From a bacterium EF100-94H03 bin56 (lineage in GTDB: Bacteria; Pseudomonadota; Alphaproteobacteria; SP197), in NCBI GenBank assembly GCA_002238685.1, contig MPMV01000005.1, positions 62,001 to 126,000 on the forward strand: a stretch of 64,000 nt of DNA, read 5' to 3'. Below the pieces are notes generated by a model. It saw nothing but the letters and a program-made list of their open reading frames with translations. It ran no database searches and had not been told where the DNA came from. The first letter of the stretch is position 1; each line of letters opens with the position of its first letter. Below are positions 1 through 8,635 of this stretch, piece after piece. The translations under genes and the position numbers were made by a program.

Positions 1-1
1 T

Positions 2-40
2 CGCCAGGCCCATGGCGACGACAAGAACCTAGAACTGTGA
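2..40 (+). CDS. 3' end of an upstream gene (partial)
   Basis: Reading from base 2 the frame stays open for 12 codons and ends in TGA at 38-40, giving a charged C-terminal tail (RQAHGDDKNLEL). The stop lies 11 bases before the ATG of the Rieske oxygenase, which fits a co-transcribed upstream gene cut by the window edge. Nothing about its product can be read from so short a tail, and the open frame could be chance. Confidence 0.3.
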   Translation, partial: RQAHGDDKNLEL

Positions 41-51
41 CGGAGGTCTCC

Positions 52-1170
52 ATGAATTCGTATACGGCGACGGCACTGGGCATCGATATCCGGGAGATTG
101 ACCGCCGACTTGCGGAGAACTGGAGTCTGCCCACCCGGTTCTATTCGGATCCGGAAATCTTCAGTCTCGAGCTTGAGGCGATCTTTGCGCGGCGTTGGCA
201 GTTCTTCTGCCCGCTCCACAGGGTGAAGAATCCCGGAGACGCGGCGGTAAGGCAGGTGGGCCGCTTTCCCGTTGTCGTCGTTCGCGGCCGCGACGGCCGC
301 CTCAACGGATTTCTCAATGTCTGCCGGCACCGGGGCTACACCGTCGTCGACAAGGACAAGCGTTCCTGCGTGCGCCTCGTCTGCCGGTACCACGGTTGGT
401 CCTACAATCTCGACGGTTCGCTGGCTCATGCGCCCGACGCCGCCGGTGACGCCGGGTTCCGTTCCGCAGACCTTGGTCTCAGACGAGTGGCGGTCGACGA
501 GTGGGGCGCCATGGTGCTGGTCCATCCCGACCCCGAGGCGGCACCCCTGCGTGCCACCTATCCCGAGATGTTTCGTACGGCCCGTGAGACCGGATTCGAC
601 ATCGATGCAAACGACTGGATCCCCTACAGGGAGGTCGTCTATGACATCCCCACCAACTGGAAGTTGTGGTACGACAACGGAACCGAGTGCTACCACTGTC
701 CCAACATCCACTCCGCTTCCTTCGGAGATGCCTTCAACGTGGATCCCGAACTGACCACCATCCGGCTGGGTGAAGGGTTCACCTCGTACACCTTCATGAG
801 CAGGAAAGAGAGGTCGTCTAACAATCTGACGGCGAACAATTTCCTGTCCTTTCAGCTATTTCCTGGAATGACCTACATCGTACACGATGATTTCATGCAC
901 ATGACCGGCATGACCCCCCTGGAGCCCGGCCTGACTCGGCACACAGCCTTCTACATGGGGATGAGGGGAGTTGACGAGGAACGGCTCGACGGCTGGTTCA
1001 GGATCTGGGACGACACCTATCGCGAGGACAACGAGGTGACGGCGGTGCAGTACGAGAACCTCAAGTGTGCTCGACAACCCTACAACCGCTATGTCGCCGG
1101 ACGTGAAGCACCGGCACAGCACATGAATGCCATGGTGTGGAAGGACTGCAAGGCAGCCCTGCTCGCCTGA
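52..1170 (+). CDS. Rieske non-heme iron oxygenase, alpha subunit
   Basis: A 372-residue ring-hydroxylating/demethylating oxygenase alpha subunit, the family of GbcA, stachydrine demethylase and CntA. The Rieske [2Fe-2S] ligands are visible as C91-x-H93 and C111-x2-H114 (CRH and CRYH). The mononuclear iron site is in NGTECYHC at about residue 209, with H215 and H220; Glu precedes the Cys where many dioxygenases have the bridging Asp, a change also known in carnitine oxygenase. I chose ATG 52 because GGAGG sits 5 bases upstream; a GTG at 37 is in frame but has no Shine-Dalgarno. It stands next to a 3-hydroxyisobutyrate-dehydrogenase-like gene and converges on a DMGDH/MttB operon, so N-demethylation of a quaternary amine is the likeliest role. 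The substrate is inferred. No reductase partner is adjacent; the flavin reductase at 8.6 kb is not an obvious one. Confidence 0.9.
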   Translation: MNSYTATALGIDIREIDRRLAENWSLPTRFYSDPEIFSLELEAIFARRWQFFCPLHRVKNPGDAAVRQVGRFPVVVVRGRDGRLNGFLNVCRHRGYTVVDKDKRSCVRLVCRYHGWSYNLDGSLAHAPDAAGDAGFRSADLGLRRVAVDEWGAMVLVHPDPEAAPLRATYPEMFRTARETGFDIDANDWIPYREVVYDIPTNWKLWYDNGTECYHCPNIHSASFGDAFNVDPELTTIRLGEGFTSYTFMSRKERSSNNLTANNFLSFQLFPGMTYIVHDDFMHMTGMTPLEPGLTRHTAFYMGMRGVDEERLDGWFRIWDDTYREDNEVTAVQYENLKCARQPYNRYVAGREAPAQHMNAMVWKDCKAALLA

Positions 1171-1252
1171 CGGCCAAACCCCGGCTGAGAAATGCCGAAC
1201 GCCTGAGAAGAAGGAAGGCGATCATCCCGGAGTTGTCTGAAGGAGGACCGTC

Positions 1253-2113
1253 ATGCATGGCACGATCTGCATGGTCGGGTTGGGAACCATGGGCCGTCCC
1301 ATGGCCCGGCGTCTTGGCTCGGCAGGATGCGACGTGACCGGATGGGACAGCGATGCCGAAGCGAGAGAGGGGCTGGCCCTGGCATCCCTCGAGGAGACAG
1401 CGCTCGGGGCCGGCACCGTGATCACCATGCTCCCGGATGGCGGAAGTGTCGCCTCGGTGGTCGAAAGCCTCCTTGAGCAGCGGCAGGATCGCATCTTTCT
1501 CGACTGTTCCTCCATTGATGTGGCCACCACGCGCCGTCTTGCCGGGATGGCGGCAGCGGCGGGCTGCGGATTTGTCGATGCACCGGTGTCGGGCGGCCCC
1601 GAAGGTGCTCGCGACGGAACCCTGAGTTTCATGGTCGGCGGATCGCACGACCACGTCGCCCGCGTCCGGCTCTTGCTCGACATCATGGGAAAACGGATCA
1701 TTCATTTCGGCAAGAGCGGGTCGGGCCAGGCCGCCAAGGCCTGCCATAACATGATCTGCGGCATCACCATGCTTGGTGTTTGCGAGGCCTTCGCCCTGGC
1801 GGAGTCCCTTGATCTCGATGCCCAAAAATTCCTCGAACTGTGCCGCGGAGCCGCGGCACAGAGCTGGATTCTGGACAACCGCTGTCCGGTGCCGGGACTG
1901 GTTCCCGAGGCACCGGCGACCCATGGCTACGCCCCGGGATTTTCCGCACGGCTGATGGCCAAGGATCTTTCTCTCGCCCAGGAGGCGGCATCAACCTCCG
2001 GGCAGACAACTCCTTTCGGCGACGAGGCCGCCCGGCGGTTCGCACGCTTTGCCGCATCCGGACATGGCGACCTCGACATCTCCGCCATCTACCGGGCCAT
2101 CCGTTCTGGGTGA
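1253..2113 (+). CDS. NAD(P)-dependent 3-hydroxyisobutyrate dehydrogenase family protein
   Basis: A 286-residue beta-hydroxyacid dehydrogenase. The N-terminal Rossmann motif GLGTMGRPMARRL starts at residue 8, the substrate-binding stretch DAPVSGGPEGARDGTLSF follows near residue 107, and the catalytic Lys lies in GSGQAAKACHNM. Length and motif order match 3-hydroxyisobutyrate, tartronate-semialdehyde and related reductases; sequence alone does not separate these. A clear AAGGAGG lies upstream of the ATG. It is 82 bases downstream of the Rieske oxygenase on the same strand and probably co-transcribed. Its stop is 2 bases from the stop of the convergent FAD-GcvT gene, leaving no room for a conventional terminator between them. 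Confidence 0.88.
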   Translation: MHGTICMVGLGTMGRPMARRLGSAGCDVTGWDSDAEAREGLALASLEETALGAGTVITMLPDGGSVASVVESLLEQRQDRIFLDCSSIDVATTRRLAGMAAAAGCGFVDAPVSGGPEGARDGTLSFMVGGSHDHVARVRLLLDIMGKRIIHFGKSGSGQAAKACHNMICGITMLGVCEAFALAESLDLDAQKFLELCRGAAAQSWILDNRCPVPGLVPEAPATHGYAPGFSARLMAKDLSLAQEAASTSGQTTPFGDEAARRFARFAASGHGDLDISAIYRAIRSG

Positions 2114-2115
2114 TG

Positions 2116-4521
2116 TCAGGCCTTCAGGCGAGCGTTGCCGGGATCGTAGAAGGGCAGGGGAGCCGGCGCTGCGGGGCAGTCGTTCCCGAGGATCCTGATG
2201 GACCAGACGCCCGAAGACGTGTTGGCCCTGACGTAGCCCAGAGCGAGACGCTTCATCATGCGAAAGCCGGTGCCGGCCGATGTCACGTAGCCGACCGGGA
2301 CGGAATCGAGGAGGATCGGATCACCGGGCAGTGCGTCCGCGTCGCTGTCGGCAATGATGAATCCGGCGAATTGCCAGGTGGATCCGGTCTGGCGCTCGCG
2401 CACCACGGCATCGCGGCCGATGAAGTTCTCCCTGTCGAAGGCAACGAAGCGATCCAGTCCGGCATCGAAGGGAGTGTATTCGATCCCGATGTCGAGCCCC
2501 CAGGCGTGATAACCCTTTTCGAGACGCAGTGAATCAAGGGCCCATGAGCCGAAGTCGACGAGACCGCATTCCCGTCCGGAGTGCCGCAGGGCGTCATGGA
2601 CCGCCCGGAGGTCGGCGGAAGCGAGATGGAGTTCCCAGCCCAGTTCGCCGGCATAGGAGACGCGCAGTGCCGTCGTGGCATGTCCGGCGACCGTGACGGG
2701 GGCCGCGGTGAGCCATGGCATCGCACTGTTCCCGAGGTCGGCATCGGTCACGGTCGCCAGAAGATCGCGTGACAGGGGGCCGGCCAGCATGAGGGTAGCG
2801 TCCTTCGCGCATCCGCGCCTGAGTGTGACACGCCGTCCCGCCGGCAGGGCTTCTCGCAACCAGTCGTGATCACGCTGTTCGGCCAGGGTCGGACCACACA
2901 GGAGGTAGCGGTTCTCGCCCAGGCGAGTGATGGTGGCTTCGCTCCAGATCCTGCCCGATGGAGTGAGCATGTAGGCAAGGCGCGTGCGGAACACTCCCGG
3001 CATCCGGCCACAGAACACCCGCTCCAGGTATCGCGTCGCGTCCGGTCCCTCGACCTCGAACTTGGAGAAACCGCCGTGGTCCATGATGCCCACGCGATCG
3101 CGGACCCCCTCGCATTCACGCCGCACCGCATCACGCCACGGTTCCCGGTCGCGGAAACTCAAGGCGGCATCATCCCTTCTGCCATCGATATCGAACCAGA
3201 AGGCACGCTCCCAGCCACCGATCTCTCCGAATACCGCTCCCCTGGAAGTCAGGAGACGATAGAGGGGCGTTGTCCTCATGGGCCGCGATGAGGAGAGTAG
3301 GCGCCGGGGGTAGGGAATGGCGTACTGCAGGCCATAGACCTCGACCGCTCGTTCGACGGCCATCTTTCTCGTGGCCCAGTCGCCGAAGCGGCGGGGATCC
3401 CAGGCCGCCATGTCCCACTCGGTTTCGCCTTCGCTGATCCACTCCGCGATGGCCTTGCCGGCGGCGGCAGAATGGGTGATGCCGATCTGGATGCCACAGG
3501 CATGGAAGAAGTTCTTCAGACCATAGGCCGGACCGCACAGCGGCAGGGCATCCGGGGCGTAGGCGATGGGGCCATTGACGAAACGCCGGATTCCGGCCTC
3601 CCGAAGCAGCGGAAAATGACCAAGCGCCTTTCCAAAGGCCTCCGCGATATCATCGGGTGACTCGCTGAAGAGCTGGTGGGCGAAGTCCTGTGGCAGTTCG
3701 TCGACGAAGACCGGGCGGCCGGGATGATCATAGGATCCCAACAACACTCCGGCGCCTTCGCGCCTCAGGTAGAACCCGAGCTCGGGATCCCGCACCAGGG
3801 GGAAGGGATCATTCGAGTCCATGAGAGCGCAGAGGGGCTCGGTGACCAGGTACTGATGCTTGAGTGTTGCCACCGGGATGGATTGTCCGGCAAGGCGCGC
3901 CATGGCGCCACCATAGAAGCCGGCGGCATTGACAATCGTCTGCGTGACGACGTCTCCCCTGTCGGTCGTCACCTGCCATTCTCCGCTGCGTGTGGCTGAA
4001 AGGTCCGTGACCCGGGTGAACCGCTCGATTGCTGCACCGGCCTGCCGGGCTTGCCTGGCGAGCGCTTGAGTGAGTTGGGAGGGATCGATGTCCCCCTCAC
4101 CGGGATCGAAAATGCCGCCGATGACATCCGTTCCGGTCGTGTAGTGGGGATGCAGCGCCTCCATCTCGCCAGGCGTGATCATCACGAGATCCACGCCGGC
4201 GGAGGTCGCCAGCCCGGTGAGATGCCGGAAGAGGTCCATGCGGTCCTCGCCGTGCGCCGGCCAGAAAGCGCCGGTATGGTGATAGGTGACGTCTTCGCCA
4301 AGAGCGCCATAGAGACGCCGGGCATAGGCGCCGGCACGCATGCCGAGCCAGCTTGTCGCATAGATCGGGATGTTTCCCGCAGCATGCCAGGTCGAGCCGG
4401 ATGTGAGTTCATCCCTTTCGATCAGCAGGCAGTCAGTGATGCCGGCCTGGGCCAGGTGCCACAGGCAGGACACACCGACAGCGCCGCCGCCGATGACAAC
4501 GACCCGGGCCGATTTCTGCAT
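2116..4521 (-). CDS. FAD-dependent dimethylglycine/sarcosine dehydrogenase-like protein with GcvT domain
   Basis: An 801-residue two-domain enzyme. Residues 1-370 form a DAO-type FAD oxidoreductase: dinucleotide motif VVIGGGAVGVSC at 8-19 and TWHAAG at 44-49, where H46 corresponds to the His that carries covalent FAD in dimethylglycine dehydrogenase. Residues 400-790 are an aminomethyltransferase (GcvT)-like domain that in this family passes the released one-carbon unit to tetrahydrofolate. The length matches dimethylglycine/sarcosine dehydrogenases. It is the last gene of a minus-strand operon after mttB, SRPBCC and racemase genes (3-base gap to the racemase). The expected reaction is oxidative N-demethylation of a secondary or tertiary methylamine; the exact substrate is unknown. 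Confidence 0.88.
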   Translation of the reverse strand: MQKSARVVVIGGGAVGVSCLWHLAQAGITDCLLIERDELTSGSTWHAAGNIPIYATSWLGMRAGAYARRLYGALGEDVTYHHTGAFWPAHGEDRMDLFRHLTGLATSAGVDLVMITPGEMEALHPHYTTGTDVIGGIFDPGEGDIDPSQLTQALARQARQAGAAIERFTRVTDLSATRSGEWQVTTDRGDVVTQTIVNAAGFYGGAMARLAGQSIPVATLKHQYLVTEPLCALMDSNDPFPLVRDPELGFYLRREGAGVLLGSYDHPGRPVFVDELPQDFAHQLFSESPDDIAEAFGKALGHFPLLREAGIRRFVNGPIAYAPDALPLCGPAYGLKNFFHACGIQIGITHSAAAGKAIAEWISEGETEWDMAAWDPRRFGDWATRKMAVERAVEVYGLQYAIPYPRRLLSSSRPMRTTPLYRLLTSRGAVFGEIGGWERAFWFDIDGRRDDAALSFRDREPWRDAVRRECEGVRDRVGIMDHGGFSKFEVEGPDATRYLERVFCGRMPGVFRTRLAYMLTPSGRIWSEATITRLGENRYLLCGPTLAEQRDHDWLREALPAGRRVTLRRGCAKDATLMLAGPLSRDLLATVTDADLGNSAMPWLTAAPVTVAGHATTALRVSYAGELGWELHLASADLRAVHDALRHSGRECGLVDFGSWALDSLRLEKGYHAWGLDIGIEYTPFDAGLDRFVAFDRENFIGRDAVVRERQTGSTWQFAGFIIADSDADALPGDPILLDSVPVGYVTSAGTGFRMMKRLALGYVRANTSSGVWSIRILGNDCPAAPAPLPFYDPGNARLKA

Positions 4522-4524
4522 CGT

Positions 4525-5229
4525 CTAGTGTTCTGCCAGGAGACGACCGAAGCCGTCGATCGGGTCCGTGATCCCGAGATGCCGCAGGGTCTGCCAGTAG
4601 AGGGCCGCGTTGCAGGCCACCACCGGTTTTCCGGTGAGTGCCTCCAGGGAGGCGATGAGGCTGCAGACCGGAAGTGCCGTTCCCACCTGGAGGATGGCGT
4701 CGCAGTCACTGGCGGCGACCTCGCGAAAGGCCGCCTCGATGTCCTCTGGTGGAGTCTCGCAGATTTCCGGCAACGATGGTGCGTCCGTACCGGCCACCGC
4801 CGCCACTGTGAAACCGGCATCTGCCGCATTGCCGGCGACAACCCGACTGGTGTCGGCATCGAAGGGGGTGACGATGGAGATCCTCCTGGCATCGAGGCGC
4901 CGCAGGGCCGTGTGGCAGGCGGTCGACGCATTGAAGACCGGAACGCCCAGTGACGACGCAAGACCGCGGCAGCGTTCCTGGAGTTTCCTGACGCCACCTG
5001 GCCCGGCATCCGTGGTCAGTCCGATCGCCAGGGCTGCCGGGTGACAGTCCATGAGCCTGACGGCCTCGCTGTCGAGATCGTCCGAAATCCGGTCGCCGCC
5101 CAGGCGGAATCTCTGCATCTGGTTTGTCACGCCAGGTGGACGCAGGGATTCGAGCTCCGGCTGCACGACGGTGTTCATCGCCGGTGTCATCACACCGACG
5201 ATGGAGCGATAGCCCAGAGTGTCGGTCAT
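4525..5229 (-). CDS. Maleate cis-trans isomerase / Asp-Glu racemase-like protein
   Basis: A 234-residue protein of the Asp/Glu/hydantoin racemase superfamily, closest in layout to maleate isomerase and arylmalonate decarboxylase. It opens with GYRSIVGVMTPAMNT, has an ILQVGTALPV turn near residue 190, and ends with GKPVVACNAALYWQTLRHLG, typical of maleate isomerases. The N-terminal position where the family normally has a nucleophilic Cys reads IGLTTDAG; other Cys residues occur (ERC, TAC, PVC), so the chemistry may differ. Its start touches the stop of the SRPBCC gene with no gap, so it is translationally coupled. A role in processing a dicarboxylate or malonate-type product of this island is only inference. 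Confidence 0.75.
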   Translation of the reverse strand: MTDTLGYRSIVGVMTPAMNTVVQPELESLRPPGVTNQMQRFRLGGDRISDDLDSEAVRLMDCHPAALAIGLTTDAGPGGVRKLQERCRGLASSLGVPVFNASTACHTALRRLDARRISIVTPFDADTSRVVAGNAADAGFTVAAVAGTDAPSLPEICETPPEDIEAAFREVAASDCDAILQVGTALPVCSLIASLEALTGKPVVACNAALYWQTLRHLGITDPIDGFGRLLAEH

Positions 5230-5667
5230 TCAGCTGTCTTCCATCAGCCAGGCGGCAAGCCCTTTCATCCCATCGCGGTAGATGAGGTCGCCGACGATCG
5301 TTTCCAGCTTCGCTTCATCCTCCCTGGCACAGTCGAAGGTCCCTTCCCAGATGCCAAGTGTCCAGTTGCCTTGCGTGATCGGGATGAAGCGATGGGTGGA
5401 GAGATAGTTGGAGCAGGGCAAGGGCCCTTCGATGATGTCGTAGGTATAGAAATGGTCGACATCGGAGTGCGCCAGGAGCGTTTCGCGAAAGATGGTGCCG
5501 TCGACGACGTCGAGATGTCGCACCGACCCGACCGCAGTCGATGTTCCGGTCTCCATGCGGGCGGCCGAAACAGCCGGGTTCCACGAACCCACACTGTCGA
5601 ATTCCCGGACGGCCGCCCATGTTCTGTCAATGGGCGCCTCGATGATGATGCTGCGAAAGACGTGCAT
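5230..5667 (-). CDS. SRPBCC (START/Bet v1-like) domain protein
   Basis: A 145-residue single-domain protein of the polyketide cyclase/SRPBCC fold. The start MHVFRSIIIEAPIDRTWAAV followed by a Trp-rich first strand region (VGSWNPAVSA) is the usual opening of this fold, and a C-terminal long helix (GDLIYRDGMKGLAAWL) closes it. The fold binds hydrophobic ligands; no catalytic residues can be named. It lies between mttB and the racemase with zero-base junctions on both sides, so the three are surely co-translated. This suggests that it handles the same small molecule, perhaps as a lyase or carrier. Confidence 0.75.
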   Translation of the reverse strand: MHVFRSIIIEAPIDRTWAAVREFDSVGSWNPAVSAARMETGTSTAVGSVRHLDVVDGTIFRETLLAHSDVDHFYTYDIIEGPLPCSNYLSTHRFIPITQGNWTLGIWEGTFDCAREDEAKLETIVGDLIYRDGMKGLAAWLMEDS

Positions 5668-7197
5668 TCACTCGTCTCCAGTCCCTGGAAGTCTGATGGG
5701 GAAGCGCGAGCGGATGGCCTGATCCGCTGTCGCCTCAAGGTGAGCCGGCGCCGGGTCGCCGGCGATCTTGGTGACTCTGGATCTTGCCCTTTCCCAAATT
5801 GATTCAGGACCGGATTCGATCCACTCGTGGACGCCGCGCCTGTCCCCCAGGCACGGGTAGACATATTCGCTTTTCATGAGCGCAAGTGTCTGCGGTTCGC
5901 CAAGGTAGTGGCCATCGCCGCAGACAACGCGCTCCATGGCGTCAAGATCGATGGCCTCCGGCGTAACGTCAACGCCGCGAACCGAACGCAGGATGGCGCC
6001 CAGCATCTCGTCGTCGATGACAAGGGCCTCCGGAGAGGCCACCGTGATGGATCCCAGCATGCCTACGGAAAGGTTGATCATGTCTGCCCCCGCGTGAGCC
6101 GCCAGGGCAATGGTATAGGCCTTCTCGTACCCGGCCTGGACATCCGCCTCCTTGGAGTCGGTCATGCCGGCGGCGACGGTGGATGGCAGCTGAAGGTGGC
6201 GCAGGAGCTGTGCCGCTGCGGCATTCGCAATGGCCGATTCGCCGCCTCCACCACTCATGGCGCCGGTTCTCAGATCGGATATGAATGGCATGAAGGCATG
6301 GATGGCGTGGTGGCCGGGCTTGAGGAGGTCCACCACCATGAGGCCGGCGAGAGTCTCTGCGAGGCCCTGGGCGAGGGCGCCCGCGAGCGTGACGGGGCTG
6401 GTGGCGCCCGCCTGACCCGCCGAACATGTCTGCAGCGGCATGCCTTCGGCAATGGCGGCACGCATGATGTCGACGCCATCGGGCGCATAGCGAAGTGGTG
6501 AGACGGCATGCACCACAACTGCCATGCAGAAGGGTTGCCGGTGAAAGCCGCCTTCAGTTTCAAGCGCGCGGTCGAACATGGACACCACCGGGGCGACGTG
6601 CGCGGCATGGGCGAACGACGTGCCGATGGGCTTGCTCGTTCCGGCAAGGCAGGCGTAGGCGGTGTTGATGTCGAGTTCGAAGGTGTCGGTCATGTCCCGT
6701 GCCACCAGGGGACGGATGCCGTAGTGCACGTTGGGGCACGCATCGACCACCCGCATGATGGAAAGGAGGTCGTGAAGCGTGGAGTCGCGATAGCGACCGG
6801 TTGCGGCATCGAGCACGTCGATGGCAGCGCCACCGGTACCGGTATGGACCAGACCGGAACCCGCATCGATACCCCTGTCCTCGACAAAGCCCGGCACGGC
6901 CACGCTCCTGGCTGCCCGCGCCAGCGCCTTCTCGACTCGCGGTCGTGGAAAGAGAAGGCGGCCGTCCCCGCGTCGCCTGGCGCCATCATCGCTTGCCAAC
7001 CGGATGAACCAGTCCGGAGCCGATGCCATGCCGATCCGCTCGAGAATGGAAAAGGCGTTATCGATGATCGTGTCGCGGGACGTGTCATCGAGTGGCGAGA
7101 ACCGGCCACCCCATTCCCTGCGGGGAACGGTTGCCGGGAGACTGGCCGATCTTCGGGAATTCGACCGCGCCACTCTCTGGTTGTCAGACCGGCTCAT
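5668..7197 (-). CDS. Trimethylamine methyltransferase (MttB) family protein, non-pyrrolysine type
   Basis: A 509-residue MttB-superfamily protein with the family's central barrel sequences (TGTGGAAIDVLDAATG, GGGGESAIANAAAAQLLRH, DMINLSVGMLGS). The frame is uninterrupted with no internal TAG, so it belongs to the non-pyrrolysine branch; characterised members demethylate glycine betaine, proline betaine or carnitine and pass the methyl group to a corrinoid protein. No corrinoid protein or its activator is visible nearby. It is the first gene of the four-gene minus-strand operon. The first ~35 residues are basic and Ser/Arg-rich and probably disordered; a later start is possible. Confidence 0.88.
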   Translation of the reverse strand: MSRSDNQRVARSNSRRSASLPATVPRREWGGRFSPLDDTSRDTIIDNAFSILERIGMASAPDWFIRLASDDGARRRGDGRLLFPRPRVEKALARAARSVAVPGFVEDRGIDAGSGLVHTGTGGAAIDVLDAATGRYRDSTLHDLLSIMRVVDACPNVHYGIRPLVARDMTDTFELDINTAYACLAGTSKPIGTSFAHAAHVAPVVSMFDRALETEGGFHRQPFCMAVVVHAVSPLRYAPDGVDIMRAAIAEGMPLQTCSAGQAGATSPVTLAGALAQGLAETLAGLMVVDLLKPGHHAIHAFMPFISDLRTGAMSGGGGESAIANAAAAQLLRHLQLPSTVAAGMTDSKEADVQAGYEKAYTIALAAHAGADMINLSVGMLGSITVASPEALVIDDEMLGAILRSVRGVDVTPEAIDLDAMERVVCGDGHYLGEPQTLALMKSEYVYPCLGDRRGVHEWIESGPESIWERARSRVTKIAGDPAPAHLEATADQAIRSRFPIRLPGTGDE

Positions 7198-7282
7198 GGA
7201 CGATTTTTGTCACGCCCCGTCTGCAGGTTCAATTCCGAATGTGGGCGATCGTCCTTGCCATTCGTCTGCGGCGGACAGCAAA

Positions 7283-7309
7283 TCACACCATGGTCATTTG
7301 ACGGTGTGA
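7283..7309. promoter_or_regulatory. Inverted repeat in the mttB / EamA divergent region
   Basis: TCACACC at 7283-7289 and GGTGTGA at 7303-7309 form a perfect 7-bp inverted repeat with a 13-base spacer. It lies 86 bases upstream of the mttB start, in the 372-base divergent region between mttB (-) and the EamA gene (+). This is a plausible binding site for a dimeric regulator; no regulator gene is adjacent. The rest of that region (7198-7569) shows no gene I can support. Confidence 0.4.
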
Positions 7310-7569
7310 GCGGGCCGTCTGTGCCCTGGCGCGGGACGTGTCGGACAGCGTCTCCAGCAAAAATCTGCGGACGTAAGATGAGACAACCGGCAACGTTCGG
7401 GCCGCTCGTTGTCGACTCGCTCGTGTGTCGGGTCGCTGGGATACCGCACAGCGGTCACAGCACACTGTTGCTGGCCATGGCTCCCGGGATAGAGTGGCTT
7501 GTGCCACCCACGGGACGAGAGCTCAGCTGTCTTCCTGGCGACGGAACGACAGTGAAGAGTGCATCCACC

Positions 7570-8460
7570 ATGGGTCGACAGTTGTGGCTGACAGCCTGCC
7601 TGCTCTACATCGGTATCGCCTGGGGCCTGGTGCCGAGTCTGGCGCGTCTGGCCACCAGCGAGGGGGCGGACGCTCTCAATGCGACGTTCCTGCAATCCCT
7701 GGTGGGAGGAGTCGTGCTGCTGGCCCTGACGCTTGTACGCGGCAAGAGGTTTCACCTGTCGTGGCGTCACCTGTGGTTCTACACGGTGTGCGGCTTCGCC
7801 GGGACCACGATCCCGACAGCCATCGTTTTCGCTGCCGCTCCCGAGGTCGGGGCCGGCATGATCGCCATCATCATCGCGCTCGCACCGATCCTCACCTATT
7901 TCGGCGCTCTCGTTCTCGGACTTGAGCCGCACGGCTTCTGGCGTCTTGCCGGCATTGGCCTGGGCTTTGCCGCCGTGCTTCTCATCGTTCTCCCGGATCT
8001 CGAGATCGAGGTGGGGTCCCTGACCGCATGGCTCCTCATTACCTTGTTCATTCCAATCTGTTATGCCATTGAAAGCCTGATCATTGCTCTCAGACGACCC
8101 CCCGAAGGCGATGCCATGATGCTGGTGGCGGGCATGCTGCTTTCGAGCGCACTGGTCCTGTTGCCGGTGGTCCTCCTTGGCGGCGCAGCGAACGACATCC
8201 TGCCAGGGTGGGACACGGCATCGATCGCCGTGGGCAGCATCGCTGCCATCAATGTGACTGCCTACGTCATCTTTCTCTACCTGATTTCGGCTGCTGGCCC
8301 GGTCTTCGCGACGTTCGCCGGCTACCTCAACATGGTGGCCGGCGTGATCTGGGGTATCGTTCTGTGGCAGGAAAGCCATTCATCATGGGTCTGGGGCGCG
8401 GTCGTCCTGCTGGCGGTGGCGATGTATCTCGTCAGCGAACGCAGGCCTCGGGGGACGTGA
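7570..8460 (+). CDS. EamA/DMT-family transporter
   Basis: A 296-residue integral membrane protein of the drug/metabolite transporter superfamily with about ten hydrophobic segments and the internal duplication of two EamA repeats. Marks include the N-terminal helix LWLTACLLYIGIAWGLVPSL, the APILTYFGALVLG helix closing the first repeat and the final helix before the RRPRGT tail. The open frame extends back to 6508, but the upstream part is antisense to mttB. ATG 7570 fits the family length, with a GAAGAG about 11 bases upstream; a GTG at 7552 is an alternative. It probably exports an amino acid or similar metabolite; the substrate cannot be read. Confidence 0.85.
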   Translation: MGRQLWLTACLLYIGIAWGLVPSLARLATSEGADALNATFLQSLVGGVVLLALTLVRGKRFHLSWRHLWFYTVCGFAGTTIPTAIVFAAAPEVGAGMIAIIIALAPILTYFGALVLGLEPHGFWRLAGIGLGFAAVLLIVLPDLEIEVGSLTAWLLITLFIPICYAIESLIIALRRPPEGDAMMLVAGMLLSSALVLLPVVLLGGAANDILPGWDTASIAVGSIAAINVTAYVIFLYLISAAGPVFATFAGYLNMVAGVIWGIVLWQESHSSWVWGAVVLLAVAMYLVSERRPRGT

Positions 8461-8635
8461 CCCGCATCTCCAGGTGTCCTGGCAGCGCAAGCGCATGTGT
8501 TGAGAATGCGCAGCCGAGTACCGACGTGCTCATGCCGGGACTCCTGACAGATGTCGTGGGCCAAGGGCCGCATTGCATGACATGAAGCTCCTTGTGGCGG
8601 TTGGAAGCCTTAGCTGGTACAACCTCAGGGAGAGC

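Noticed and set aside
5668-7197. Possible pyrrolysine MttB
   Set aside because: The frame has no internal TAG and no Pyl synthesis gene or tRNA-Pyl is seen.
6508-7569. Long in-frame extension upstream of the EamA gene
   Set aside because: It is antisense to the mttB coding region and has no family likeness; the transporter begins at 7570.
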